Shown: one piece after another, positions 34,133 through 45,595 of the stretch
How the letters are laid out: the number at the start of each line of letters is the position of its first letter
Numbering within the stretch: the first letter of the stretch is position 1
Origin: Boothiomyces macroporosus
Lineage: Eukaryota > Chytridiomycota > Chytridiomycetes > Rhizophydiales > Terramycetaceae
Reading direction: 5' to 3'
Length of the DNA stretch: 64,000 nucleotides
Assembly (NCBI GenBank): GCA_027604185.1
Contig: JADGKB010000001.1
Location: forward strand, 1-64,000
The notes under the pieces: model-generated
The model's input: only the letters and a program-made list of their open reading frames with translations
The model's database searches: none
What the model was told of the DNA's origin: nothing
Translations under genes and position numbers: made by a program

Positions 34133-35992
34133 TTAGAAAACTTTCGCACTACGCTGAACACCCACATTTGTAGGTTGGCCTTCTACTCCTTTATCTCCTT
34201 CCTTCCATTCCGAAACATTCGTCTTGATGAAATCCAGAAAAGTCTCAGAGTTGTGTATATGCGTACCTCCAAGAATGATGCGGTTTGTTGTACTGTTGAG
34301 TTTTTGTATTTCCATTGATTCTGTATAAGTCGCCCCGCCAATCATGAACAAGAAAATATCTTGCGGTCTAGATTAGCTTTGTTTACTTGTCCTTTGTTGA
34401 TCCTTCCAAGAATGGATATTGGTTATCTTTGACTTTGCCTTTGATCAGATCATTCACCACATTTACAATTCTTGGTGTGTGTTGCGTATATACATTTTCA
34501 ACTCCCTGCTATTAGTAATAGAAACTTGTAAGCCTTTAAACATATTCTTGGTCTTGTCAAGGAAATCATTTGATACTATTGGATCTAGTCTAAAATCATT
34601 GTTTGAATATTGCAGCAGAGAATCAACCAACTGAATTAAATGATTTTACCTTGATGTCTTCATCTTTGCTTCCATTTTGTTTCAACAGATTCTGGAATAA
34701 TTGTAACTGGTTATTTGGCTGCTTTTCATATCTTAGAGCATAAAGCAGCACCAATCTTAGTTTGCAAAAGTTTGGCAGGGCAGGGTCTAGCAAGAACTGC
34801 TGGATCAATTGTGAATCTTTTTGATGGTTATTGGAAATTGCTAGTGATTGCTCCAATTCACCAATTTCCAATAGCTTATTTTGAGCAATTTGCTTTGATA
34901 ATTCACCAACCAAAGTGACATGCTTGGACACATTTCCAGATAGCTTTCTGAATTCTGGGTAATCTTCCACAAATCGCTTCATATCGTTTATACTCTCAAT
35001 TTTTTTAGTGGAATTGTGCTTTACTTGGAATTCTTCTACAAACGTTTTGATATTTTCCCCTAGATCTCCTAGATTGAGGTACATGTTTTTAGCAAAGAAC
35101 TGGTCGTGCTCCACATTCAATACTATTTCCTGGTATTAATCGGTATTTGCCTTCATTTCTGGCCGAACATCTTTAACTTTTGATAAATCAACTCTGCCGT
35201 TAGTGATTCCAAGTAATTCGTGAATCATTGATTGGTAGGTCCATTGAGATAATAAAGGCGTGACTGAATCATTCCTTCTATCCATAATTACCAAGATAGG
35301 AGGCGTGTCTGGTTTTCTGAAATCATACAATTGACCGTCATTTTGAATAGCGTACTACATTAATATGAAATACTTGGACTTCATTTGCAAGCTTCCTTGC
35401 CAATACAGAGTTACTTTCGTATCTAATTAAAGGCTTCTTTTTAAATGCTAAAAGCATACCAGTGATTCCTTCCATTGCCCTTGCCAAAGCCATAGGAGCC
35501 CAAGTACTTGGCCCTTCAGTGTATATTGGATAGTTGATTGACAAAGATACTAAACCTGGATTGACAGCAATGAAATCTGCAAAATATTCCTGAACTTCAC
35601 GGACTACTTGATGTGAATCGCCTTCCGCCAGCCTTTCCAGAGACGATTTATTGATTGTATTTGAAAAATAAATATAATAATCTGAAAAACACGGCTCGTG
35701 CAGTTCTTGTAAGAGATATTGGATCGAAGAGAGTGTTGGTCTGAGAAAGACTATACATTTCAAATGCTTCATTTGCTCTCGCTTATTTTCAATACGGTCA
35801 ATCAAATAGATTTCCTTTTGCAACAGCTGCGACTGGGTGTATACGACGGATATGATTTGAGTCTAGTGTTAGCTTGATTTTACTGTTTCCTGATCTAGAA
35901 GAAGCACTTTCATTCCAGCTACTTCGTTGGTCATCTTGTTGATGTACGCCTGGTTAATAGGGTGTTACTTGGATAGCCTTTAGAGAGTCCAT
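34133..35992 (-). CDS. VPS45: VPS45, Sec1/Munc18 protein
   Basis: VPS45 is the SM protein that controls the endosomal/TGN syntaxin (Tlg2/Syntaxin-16). Eight exons in coding order are 35992-35969, 35949-35884, 35862-35374, 35354-35151, 35129-34650, 34630-34526, 34505-34387 and 34367-34133 (573 aa). Introns are 19-21 nt. Matches include GMKVLLLDQETTQIISVVYT, LKCIVFLRPTLSSIQYLL, PPILVIMDRRNDSVTPLLSQ, DQFFAKNMYLNLGDLGENIK, FMIGGATYTE and NRIILGGTHIHNS. Intron 4 is a 21-nt GC-AG intron that joins RPEMK to EIVLNVEHD. Length is typical for VPS45. The eight-exon model is supported by homology across every junction. Confidence 0.95.
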
Positions 35993-36531
35993 GATTTGAA
36001 AAATTGAATCTTGAAAATGACGAAATGAAATTCAAACAGGAAAAATTTCAGTGCTGTGCGGTCGAGACTAAGCCGCCCTGTAGAAGCGAGGCGGTTGCAA
36101 TTATAGCTGTTATACGGTCGTTTACTCTTTCTCTACTTGGTTCATGCATCAGGAACGAAGGAGCTCAATCAGGAACTAGAAACGGCTGTGAATCAATTGT
36201 AGTTTGAATCCTGTATTATAAGCGGTTTGAATAAACCAAGTGGCAGCAGGAAATCAAAGATTTTAAAGTGCATCAAATGGGCTATAAACTCTTACTGAAT
36301 GAGAACAGAAAAAGCAAAAGAATTGAGGGTATAAAATATTGTTACACAAGGATCGCAAGATCAAACTTCCATATCCAGATAGATCACCATCAGTTTACTT
36401 TTCGGGAAAATATCTGGGTTCGCCAACTGCCAGTATTGTCCTGGCATCATAAAGACTAATCAAAGCCAGTATAGTTCCAGAAACGCCATTATAATCTCTT
36501 TTTGAAAAAGCTGTTGATATTCTTTACGCGT
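35993..36531. other. Divergent intergenic region, 539 bp
   Basis: This lies between the VPS45 start (minus) and the RGS gene start (plus). A plus-strand ORF at 36268-36459 and another frame (PYPDRSPSVYFSGKYLGS near 36365-36430) look mildly protein-like, but neither has a start, intron pattern or homology I can defend. A small unannotated gene here is possible. Confidence 0.4.
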
Positions 36532-38258
36532 ATGCAAATAACATTCAACAACACCACAAAGCAAGCTCATCTCAAAGGAAATATTTCAGAAATCAAAAAA
36601 CAGATTCAAATCCTGTTTGATACCTCAGATGAATTGATCTTATACCAGCCAATTGGCAGCATTTATCAACAACTGACAGGTACTTTTGCTTAACGAGATA
36701 CCAGTGTTCTCCAAGCAAAGGAAATTTATGTTCAAGTGGATCCAATGTACGAACTGTTAAAGGATATTGCTTTTTTCATACAAACAGGTAATTAAAAAAG
36801 CACAGGCTTTGATTTGAAACATACTAACGGTAGACGAAGAACCGCAAAGCACATGCACTCCAAAAAGGCTCATTCGTAAGGATAACTAATGCAGGATCAA
36901 ACGATGAACTAGTCCACCAGAAGCCGTATTATACTATCCAATCAAAGGAATAAAAATGAAATTAATTTATCCTCTGAAACAACTGTTGCGGCCGGTTACG
37001 GTCAACCAACGGTTTGAAGGCAATTAACGCCACGTATAAAACGAAAGAAATCCACCCATTTTTTCCACTACTAATGACAGAAAAGGAGGAAATCGTTGCT
37101 GCCAAATTTAAATTCATTTCCATATTGACTACTGAATCCGAACTATCAGAGTTCCGCGAAGTAATGTCGGTGTCTGAAAGAGTACCTCGTTTATCTAACC
37201 TAGTATTTTCAAATTTCGAATCCGATATTCTCATTCCTGGAAAACTTTTGGAGATATCAAGATTTATTCAATAACGAGAATTTCGAAGCTTCACCAAATT
37301 TCAATCCCAAGCAATTTCCTGCAGATCATATTGTCATGAAGAGGTTTGCACACAGCACCGAGGAGCACGAAAACCGCATTAGACAAGTGCCAATGACCAT
37401 GGTCCACCAATTGCTGCGATTTTACGCTACCTTTATATCAGTTGGCGCACCTATACAAGTGCCATTCATTAGCTCCAAAATTAGAGAAGATATTGCTACT
37501 GGGTTACTAGAGCTTACCACCACTAGAAATATACCTAGAGATTTATTCGATGCAGCATGTTTAGCCGCTCTGGATGGCCTTTTTTGTAGATGTTTCCCAA
37601 AGTACTTGGCCATCAAAGGACAATCAATAAACTGCCTCAAACAGCTCAAAGAAGAGCACAAGGAACTAGAATTGAAGCTACTGGAGGAATCAAACTCTGA
37701 AAGAACAAGTTCAGATACCAACAACAGTACAAAGAAACCAGAAGCTAAAAAATCCCTGTTTGGTATATTTGCCAGAAACGAGAAATTCAAATACAAAAAC
37801 ACCAGAGAATGTATGGTACAAGTCCTGCAATCTCCAAAACTCTACCCGCAATTCTCTGAATTCGTAAAGGTACTTTATATTTTACACAGGAAACACACTG
37901 CGAAGAAAACCTAGTTTGCTATGAAAGCTTCGTCAAACTAGAATCAAAAATACGACCATCAGATACAAACTCACTTTGCTTGGAAAGATTCTTGGATAAA
38001 TCTGTTGTAAGCACAAACGACCCTGTTCCTATCCAACTTGTACCATTATTCTTGTTTTTCCACCATATGTTTATTTTGCCTGAATCTCCATTTGAAGTGA
38101 ACGTTAGTCACAATCTGCGAAAAGAGATTGAAGAGAAACTGGTGCATGTAAAAGAGGAAGGTGTCATGAGTGGGATATTTGATGGGGTTATAGATCACGT
38201 TTTAGAATTGTTGTATGTCAACTCATTTAATGCATACTTGAAGACCATTAAAGAGTAA
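36532..38258 (+). CDS. Tandem RGS-domain protein
   Basis: RGS domains accelerate GTP hydrolysis by G-protein alpha subunits. Exons are 36532-36679, 36698-36787, 36834-36875, 36895-36925, 36948-37011, 37035-37181, 37204-37869 and 37890-38258 (518 aa). RGS 1 runs about residues 145-275 (ELSEFREVMSVSERY, FLENFWRYQDLF, LLRFYATFISVGAPIQVPF, DLFDAACLAALDGLF). RGS 2 is C-terminal (FSEFVKETHCEENLVCYESF, LFLFFHHMFI, FDGVIDHVLELLY). The N-terminal 100 residues are not recognised. The 5' splicing (36788-37034) is less certain: it needs one 46-nt intron and one 23-nt intron ending CG rather than AG. Confidence 0.75.
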
Positions 38259-38280
38259 TATATTCGTAATTTAAAAAGAT

Positions 38281-40778
38281 TTATTCAGTAAGCTCTTGGA
38301 GTGTCTTTTTCAAACTGGCTACATTAGCAAGTTCGATTTGATATTTAGATTGCAGCCCAGCAAGCGCAATCTTGGTTTCATTTAGCGAAGAGGCTAATTG
38401 ATCCCTCTCTGCTAATAAAGTATCGAATTCTGGCACATTGCTTGGCGGCTGGTTCAATGCAATTTCTAATTCTTCCTTGAGTCTTTCGCTTTCGCTCTTG
38501 TAATGTGCGAGTGAAGTCTGTAGTTCACGAACAGATTCTGACAAAGTTTCCACTTTTTTTGAGGCTTGCTTGTATTGTGCTTTTACAACAAACAATTGCG
38601 ATTGAATCTCGTTCCTTTCATTTGTTAGTTTATCGACATCTTCAGTTAATTTGGAAGCTGTAGATTCCCACCCAGAAGCTGCAGCAAGGTCTGATGATAA
38701 TGCAGAAACCTTGAGGTTGAGTTTTCTGATTTCACTTTCCAATAAATTTGTAGAGATCAATTCCTTTGAAGAAATTGTAGGTGAAGTAGGCACAACAGTG
38801 CTAGATGTTTCAAGAGTGGTGATTTTGGCTTCCAAATCCAATTTTTGCTTGTGCAAGATACTATTCTCATTGACAAGAGTATCAACTTGTGCTTGCAACT
38901 CCTTTTCCTTTAATTGATAATCTTCCAAAGATCCTGGAGCAACGGCAGGTTGGTTTTCAGCTGGTGCAACGTTTTGCATTTCTTCCTTTAATTTAGAAAT
39001 CTCTGATTTCTGTTGCTGAATTTGGCTTTCAAGGTTTTCTTGGATCTCTGTAAACTTGGCTGCTTCTTCTTCCAAAATGGCAACATCTTCCTTGGATTCT
39101 ACGACTTCCTTTTTCAATCTTTCATAGTCTTGCTTGGTGAGCTTCACGATATCCTTTTCGATTTGAACTTTCAAAGAGTCAAGCATCTCTTGGTTGATCC
39201 ACATTTCCTTTTCCATCAGAGATTTTGAATCAGCAGATGGCGGGTTTTGTAAACGTACTTGCAAGAATGCGATTTTGGATTCTAATTGGTTTTGCCACTT
39301 TTCCTTCCATTCTTCAGAGTCTTTTGCTTGAAGAACAACTGGAGCAGGAATAGGGGCTGCGGTTGGGGTTTTCTTTAGCCTTTCAATTTCATCCTTCAAT
39401 GTTGCTACCTGATTTCTTAGAGTGGCTACTTGGCTTTCAGCAGCTCTAGATTTTTCTCTTTCATCGGTAAGTTGATTAGCAACTGTAATGTACATTGCAT
39501 CAACTCCATTTTTCAACATGTCTCCTGCCAAAAATTGACACATTTCTCCATACTTGTTTCTTTCACTGACTATTCTAGCATATTCTTCTTTTGGAATACC
39601 ATTTGGGAAATCTTTGAGTGGTTCAATTTCTATAGAGAGCGCATTTTCTTGTGGTACTGCTGTTTGTGCTGCAGTGGCAGGTTGACCAAATGCCTGCTGC
39701 GCCATTTGTGCTGGGGATGGAGTAGTCATTGGTTGTTGAGCAGCATTTCGAGGAAGTGTGTTGCCAGGAATTGGCGATTCTTGAAATTGTGGATTTGACG
39801 CAACGGGTGGACTTGCCTGAGCTCCAAGAGTAGCTTGTTGGAACTGCTGAGGAGACTGTTGGAATTGTTGAGGTGTCTGTTGGAACTGTTGTGGTGACTG
39901 TTGGAATTGTTGTTGAGACTGTTGAACTTGCAATCCTTGCCCTGGAACATGAGGAATGTATCCAAATGAGGTTATTGGCTACTATTAATTATGCATTACT
40001 CTTTGGGTAGCTCTTTCAATAAACTCGATGGTCCATCTAATTTCAGCTTCAGTGAGTTGCAGCGAAATAATCTTGTAGTCTGTCAAGCATTTAATCAGGT
40101 CAGAGTTCAGTTGGTAAATTCTTGCTTCATAAACTAGGTTAGTATGAGTTACTTTGAATATCCTTGATTACAAGGTTTCTATCTGGGGCTTGGTTTGAAT
40201 TCAACACACGAATGGCATTTTCTCTAGATGTGGTCTCATTCATCAAGTTGGTTTGATATTGACTGATTGCAACTTTAATACGGCCTTCAATGTCCTGAAT
40301 CTCTACGATATTTTTTGGAAAAGGCTCGTTTGGAACCATGATTCCTCGAAGAATATCCAACTCTGCCTTTCTTCTGATTTGCGATAACTCTTGCATGTGA
40401 ACCAAGAATTTATACAGTTCATTTGTCCATTGGTTCAGCCGGTGTCTAGATTCTACATTAGCAGCAGATTACGTTCAATCTCTTCCTGAGCTTTTAGAAT
40501 ACTAGCGGGATCAGTATGCGCTCTTGCCATCTGTTCCGCAGACTGCAAGAAAGCAGTTTCTTGATTCATCTTCTCGCTGTATTGATTGATAAAATTGCTG
40601 ATTTCATCTTCATCCTGGTATTAAAATAAAATACTTTTCGATATTGCATGAGCTGTGGAGAAATGAGGTTTGTGTTTCCATTCGGAGTCGGCGGGAGTGG
40701 AGCGTTGGTCTGCTTCTTTCCTCCAAATAATCCTCCAAGCTTTTGGGTGAATGACATTGGAACAAAATTGGAAAACAT
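38281..40778 (-). CDS. Helical (BAR-like) N-domain plus long coiled coil, paralog C
   Basis: Coding order is 40778-40635, 40614-40473, 40452-40153, 40133-40000 and 39978-38281, with introns of 20, 20, 19 and 21 nt (805 aa; 798 aa if the ATG at 40757 is used). The N-terminus MSFTQKLGGLFGGKKQ is Gly/Lys-rich. The helical domain (ARAHTDPASILKAQEE; LYKFLVHMQELSQIRRKAEL) is followed by a Gln-rich repeat of QQFQQSP type. The family signature comes next (FPNGIPKEEYARIVSERNKY, then LKNGVDAMYITVANQLTD) and finally a coiled coil of about 400 residues. Its C-terminus ASLKKTLQELTE resembles that of paralog B (ESLKKTLDELVE). The stop overlaps AATAAA. No function is assigned. Confidence 0.8.
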
Positions 40779-40874
40779 TTTGGAGCTTTTGAATTGTTGC
40801 ACAATCACGTGACTTCTTTGGAGCAAACCGAAAATTCCGAGCTGGATACAAAGAATACAGGAAAATTATAGCGA

Positions 40875-40990
40875 GGTGAGTTACAAGTTGGGGTATTCTA
40901 TTAGGTGAGTTACAAGTTGGGGTATTCTATTAGGTGAGTTACAAGTTGGGGTATTCTATTAGGTGAGTTACAAGTTGAGGTATTCTATTA
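40875..40990. repeat. 29-bp tandem repeat, four units
   Basis: Four adjacent 29-bp units contain GGTGAGTTACAAGTTGGGG; the last differs by one base. They lie about 100 bp upstream of the paralog C start. Confidence 0.9.
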
Positions 40991-41101
40991 GTTTCGCTAG
41001 CACAAAGTAGTGAATCTGATTATATCTATCCTGCTTATTGTAGATTGTTGCTGAGTGAGATACTAACCGGATTTCAACAAAGACAAAAGGAATGAAATAT
41101 A

Positions 41102-42427
41102 TTACTGTTTTGAATCCAAAGCTTCGTGCACATGCTTAGCAACCATGTTTACAAACCACCAGTAATGATCGGGTCCAAGCCAATCCAAATCAAACATGTT
41201 CATATGAGCATCAATTTCATCCTTCAATGGACTAGGTATAATCTTAAACGCATGCGATACATGGTGTGGAGGAGGAATACAAAAGTGTCGTAGCTGGATA
41301 GTTTCAGTATCAGTTGTTTCTTGAACAGAGTCAGGTAGACCGTTAAAGAAACCGACAAAGTGAATTCGCTTGGTTTCATGGTGTTCATGAACTAGGATTT
41401 GAACTCTTTCATGGCATTCCTGTTGAGATGTAACCAAGGGATTCAAAAAGGAGGCATAGCTTTGAATCTGATCAAGAGTTTGAATTGCCACACCAGCAGC
41501 TAAAGGCGGAAATGCTGCAGCAATAGATAGCGTTGCTGATGCGACAGCTGTTAGTCCAACAGCACTCTTTGCCCAAAGTGGCCATTCTGAAGAATCTGTA
41601 ATTTTTGTTTCGTCTATAACTTGGTCTTTTTTAACTTGGGGAAGCTGTTCATTAATATTCTTTGGAATAGATATTGTACTCTTCTTGTTTGGATCTATTT
41701 GTAAATCATCCGGATTCACTCCCATCATTCCTACTGCAGTAGTCTTTACCCACTTTGTAGAAACTGGTAAGTGTAAATCTTTAACTGGCGTAGGAACCAT
41801 AACATGATCGGGAATTGCAGCTATAGCAGGTGCGGTCAAGTTATTTGGAAGTATTTTGGGCAAGTCCTGTGCAATTTCTTTGGCTTTCATCACTCCAGTC
41901 TTTGTTACAACGTTATTATGTAATCCATAGAAGGGAGAGTCAAATGAAAAGATGGCGATGATATTCACCAGAAATCTCATATCATCTGGTGTGTGATTCT
42001 TTTCTACTGGGGCATAGGAAAAGTATGAGGTTACTCCACCAGCAGCTTTTGACCACCAAGACTGAGTTTCATTAACGACTGGTTGTACTCTGTACAAGTG
42101 TCTGTAGGCATCCGCCGCTAGTAATCCTCCCATACTTTGTCAATTAATATAATACCTATGGGCACACAAAATAACTGATTCATACCTACCTGTAGATCCA
42201 TGTAGGATTAACCAATCCATCAGCTTTTGGACTTGTCGCTGGTTGTTCCCTTTGGTGTCGTAGGTAAATCCCGCACTGTCGATTTCTGATTTCCCATAGT
42301 CCCTTTCCAGCAGCTGAATCAAATGCTTGGGGAATTCCTTGAAGGAATCCTCTGAACCCATGAACCCATGAATGAATACAAGCAGGCATTTCTTTTTCCT
42401 TGTCCATTTTAGCTGTTTTTCAGCCAT
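41102..42427 (-). CDS. Alpha/beta hydrolase (DUF676/lipase-like)
   Basis: This is probably a serine esterase or lipase. Coding order is 42427-42156, a 21-nt intron, then 42134-41102 (434 aa). The oxyanion-side motif LLVFIHGFMGSEDSF is followed, across the splice, by the nucleophile elbow HSMGGLLAADAYR (GxSxGG type). Residues IIAIFSFDSPFYGLH give the usual strand after the elbow. A likely catalytic His lies near HFVGFF or HHVSHAF. A hydrophobic Ala/Gly-rich segment (SAVGLTAVASATLSIAAAF, about residues 265-290) could be a membrane helix. The upstream in-frame extension beyond 42427 is rejected because MAEKQ begins the family-like region. The substrate is not known. Confidence 0.8.
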
Positions 42428-42755
42428 CTCAAAAACAAAAAAGAAATCTTGAACAACGTGAATTCGAGCACCTTCTGGCAATACAATGAGATTGATGGAA
42501 ATTGTCATCCGCTACAACTACAACTTGACGTAGGAGCATCCTCCCGCATTGTTTCTCCATTTCCTTGTGCCTTATTTCTGCATTTCCTATGTGCCTTATT
42601 TCTTTCATGCTCTTGTAGAAGTGAGTTTTAATATTGAGCATTTGTCAGCAAGCGACGATATTTGAATCTATAACTCGATAAAGATCAATAGCGTACATAT
42701 CTCTATCAAAACGAGTCTTGTATCAACCAAGAAAAAGTATTTTACAAAAAATCTA
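42428..42755. other. Intergenic, 328 bp
   Basis: This lies between the hydrolase start and the 3' end of the first RNase T2 gene. It contains an imperfect internal duplication of a CATTTCCTTGTGCCTTATTTC-type motif near 42560-42605. No gene is recognised. Confidence 0.4.
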
Positions 42756-43298
42756 TTAGTAATTGCAAACATTGTTGAATTGGGAAACATCGGCGATTTG
42801 CCAGACACCGTCACTACCAGCGCAAACGGAAAGTTCAATTTGAGCATTGTTGTAGTCAATGTGGAAAACTGGGTAGCCATTGCTGGTCATTTGAGAGGCC
42901 ATATCATCGATGCTAGATACTTGGTTGCTCAAATTAGCCATCAACTGCAATGGAGCACTGCTAAGGTTACAGACAGTGTTGAAGAAAGTATTTGGGTCAT
43001 TGGCTGCACATACACCATGAGCGGTCCATTCATGTTCTTGGAAAGAGTAATCAGTATAACAAGAAACGGTTGGGATTTGGGCACTGCTATCTCCATTCAT
43101 ACAACCGGATGAACCGTAGTTGTTGGTTTCTGGCCATAGTCCATGAACAGTTGGAGCAGGATGGTTGTAATTACCACTACCATTTCCGGTTTCCAAGACC
43201 AAGACTCCACAGTATGGGGCAGATGAACAATCCATGTAGGCCCTTTTTACTAGGGAAGAAGGAAGAGCAGCAGCAGCAGTAATCAAGATTGAAATCAT
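42756..43298 (-). CDS. Secreted RNase T2-family ribonuclease (copy 1, intronless)
   Basis: RNase T2 enzymes are acid endoribonucleases of the secretory pathway or outside. The 180-aa ORF has a signal peptide (MISILITAAAALPSS) and a probable Kex2-type site (LVKR) before the mature domain. Catalytic site CAS I is VHGLWPE and CAS II is HEWTAHGVC, each with its His. Cys residues in CSSAPYC, SGC, SC, VCN, VCAG and VCNY fit a disulphide-rich mature protein. It is shorter than typical T2 enzymes (200-240 aa) and so is a compact subfamily. It is the first of three similar genes in 2.9 kb. Confidence 0.88.
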   Translation of the reverse strand: MISILITAAAALPSSLVKRAYMDCSSAPYCGVLVLETGNGSGNYNHPAPTVHGLWPETNNYGSSGCMNGDSSAQIPTVSCYTDYSFQEHEWTAHGVCAANDPNTFFNTVCNLSSAPLQLMANLSNQVSSIDDMASQMTSNGYPVFHIDYNNAQIELSVCAGSDGVWQIADVSQFNNVCNY

Positions 43299-44030
43299 TT
43301 TGACTATGGTAAAACATTTTTCTCTTTAAATACCCCACTACACGTTCTCTTGTTGGAGTCCCATGAACTTTCCGCAAAAAATCTCGCGGTTACCGAGTCT
43401 GAAGATCCCAAAAAGGCCTGGGCTTTTTACTGTGCCTTTCACCACATGTACATGGTCATGATCTCCCCTGTTGGACAATGATTTGCACTATGGATGATCA
43501 CTAGATATTTGAGCTCTTTCCGAATTTAGCCTCAACTTTCATGCGACTCTTAATTCACAACGAAATACCTTACTTTTTTGAGATGAAAAAATAGATTGGC
43601 CGTTTATTCTTTGAGCGGTAAATTTTCCTTATCATCCGTTTACAGAAACATTATTTAACTGTCATACTTAATTCGAAAGCCTCAGGGATTTGATTGATAC
43701 TCCAAGATTGATTCAGTTTGCCGTATCGGTCGTTGTAATTAAAAATGCCTCGCAAAACGTGTTCAAAAACGTTCCCTTAGACCAAAACCGACCATCAAAA
43801 AAAAGAAAAATACCACTGAGTGACGTTACTATTCTATCAAGAGTAGCAAATATTCTTAAAAGTTTATGATTTCCGACTGTTGATGAGAAAAGATCTTCCA
43901 ACTTGGTCGACATAAATCCGCCTGACATTATTGTTTGCAACGTGGGTTCGTCTTTTCAAGACATTGAGGTAACTCTCCTTGAGGTCCCGTTAAACATTCA
44001 TATGATTTTTATTCCAAGTAACTGAGCGAA
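43299..44030. other. Intergenic, 732 bp
   Basis: This lies between RNase T2 copies 1 and 2. ORFs at 43713-43940 (minus) and short plus-strand frames have no recognisable homology. No RNA gene is seen. It may contain the copy 1 promoter near 43310-43330. Confidence 0.45.
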
Positions 44031-44635
44031 TCAGAACCCACACAAAGAGTCAAACTTTGACGTAGAGGCCAATCTCCAAACACCGTCACTTCCAGCACAA
44101 ACAGAGAGCTCCAACTGATCATTGCCGGCATTTCTGTTGTAGACTGGATAGCCTGCTTTAACTAATCCGTTTGCCATAGTTGCCAAGCTCTGACCTTTGG
44201 CTTTAAGCTGGGCCATCAATTTCAATGGAGCAGCACTTAATTGACAAACTGCGTCAAAGAAGGTAGTTGGGTCGTTTGCAGCGCAAACACCGTGAGCTTG
44301 CCATTCGTGGAGTTGGAAAGAATAGTCATTGTAGCAGCTAACAGTTGGCAAATTTGCGTTTGGATCACCACCAAAGAATTAAAGAGAATTTACCTGGAGA
44401 AACACATTGAGAGTTACCATAATTTCCATCTTCAGGCCATAAACCATGAACAGCAGGCTGTGCGTGATCTAAGTGTTAATTTGCGAGTACGGTAATTTCC
44501 TGAACCACCACCTCTTTCTAAAACCAATACACCGCAGTAAGGGGCATCTATGGGTTAATTTCACTTACTCCCGCAGTCCATTGAAGTGCGTTTGACTAAA
44601 AGCGCAGTGGCAGTGGCGATCAACAATGAAATCAT
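44031..44635 (-). CDS. Secreted RNase T2-family ribonuclease (copy 2, three introns)
   Basis: Coding order is 44635-44569, 44547-44491, 44468-44394 and 44371-44031 (179 aa, the same size as its neighbours). Introns 1 and 2 (21 and 22 nt) are ordinary GT-AG. Frame and homology place intron 3 at 44393-44372, and it then ends in TTTG, not AG. The product has a hydrophobic start, LVKR, AVHGLWPE (CAS I) and HEWQAHGVC (CAS II). Unlike copies 1 and 3, this copy is interrupted three times. If the third intron cannot be spliced, the gene is a pseudogene broken after exon 3. Otherwise it is a third active secreted ribonuclease. Confidence 0.7.
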
Positions 44636-45058
44636 TTTAGAACTATATGAGAACTCATTGGATTTTTATATTCGATCGTAACGTTTCTTCAATGTCCTAT
44701 GGCCCCTGAATAGCCGCAGCGTCCAAGATATTTAGGTCTCCACGTTTAATCCAAGCGTTTTTCAGGGAACACAGGGGAGATAACAGAGATAATTGAATTT
44801 AAACGTTATCAACTATTACCTCAGGTTGAGCATAAATGAGAGGATGGTAGTGCGTGTTACTCTTTTCTTGTCTTCCTAATTTGTACTATCTAACGTATTA
44901 CAAACTGCGGATAATGCGAGACCACAGACAACATAGAAAGACGTTCATTGGATCAAAATGCAGCGACCAATCAATGCGTGTGCATGGCTTCCAAAGAGAG
45001 AGATCCAAAGACAGCGACCCACTTTTAAAACAGACATATTTTACAACTTTATTCTAAT
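44636..45058. other. Intergenic, 423 bp
   Basis: This is the upstream region of RNase T2 copy 2 and the 3' end of copy 3. The ORF at 44854-45057 is unlike any family. Nothing further is seen. Confidence 0.45.
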
Positions 45059-45595
45059 CTAATTTCCACAGTCGGTGTTAAAATCAGCAGAAAGCTTCCA
45101 TACTCCGTCACTACCAGCGCAGACAGATAGTTCCAATTGGTCATTTCCGGCGTTGCTATTATATACAGGATATCCGCTGTTGGAGAGAGCTGATGCCATT
45201 TGAGATAAGCTGTAACCATTCTGTTTCAATTGGGCCATTTGTTGCAATGGGGCACTGCTAAGGTCGCACACAGTGTTGAAGAAAGTATTTGGATCATTTG
45301 AAGCACAAACACCGTGGCTAGTCCATTCATGTTCTTGGAAAGAGTAATCAGTATAACAAGAAACAGTTGGGATTTGGGCATTTCTATCTCCGCCAATGCA
45401 TCCAGAAGAACCATAGTTGCCGGTTTCTGGCCATAGCCCATGGACAGCTGGACTAGCGTGGTTGTAGTTTCCAGAACCACCACCTCTTTCAAGTACTAGC
45501 ACACCACAGTATGGGGCATTTCCACAGTCCATGTAAGAACGCTTAGTTAGGTCGGATGGGAGAGAGAAGACAGATGCAATCAATAGGGCCAACAT
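45059..45595 (-). CDS. Secreted RNase T2-family ribonuclease (copy 3, intronless)
   Basis: This 178-aa ORF has a signal peptide (MLALLIASVFSLPSD), a dibasic site (LTKR), CAS I AVHGLWPE and CAS II HEWTSHGVC. Its mature part shares blocks with copy 2 (MDCGNAPYCGVLVLERGGGS; AGNDQLELSVCAGSDGVW) and, less closely, with copy 1. All expected Cys residues are present. It is a secreted RNA-degrading enzyme by family. All three copies are on the minus strand, consistent with tandem duplication. Confidence 0.88.
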   Translation of the reverse strand: MLALLIASVFSLPSDLTKRSYMDCGNAPYCGVLVLERGGGSGNYNHASPAVHGLWPETGNYGSSGCIGGDRNAQIPTVSCYTDYSFQEHEWTSHGVCASNDPNTFFNTVCDLSSAPLQQMAQLKQNGYSLSQMASALSNSGYPVYNSNAGNDQLELSVCAGSDGVWKLSADFNTDCGN

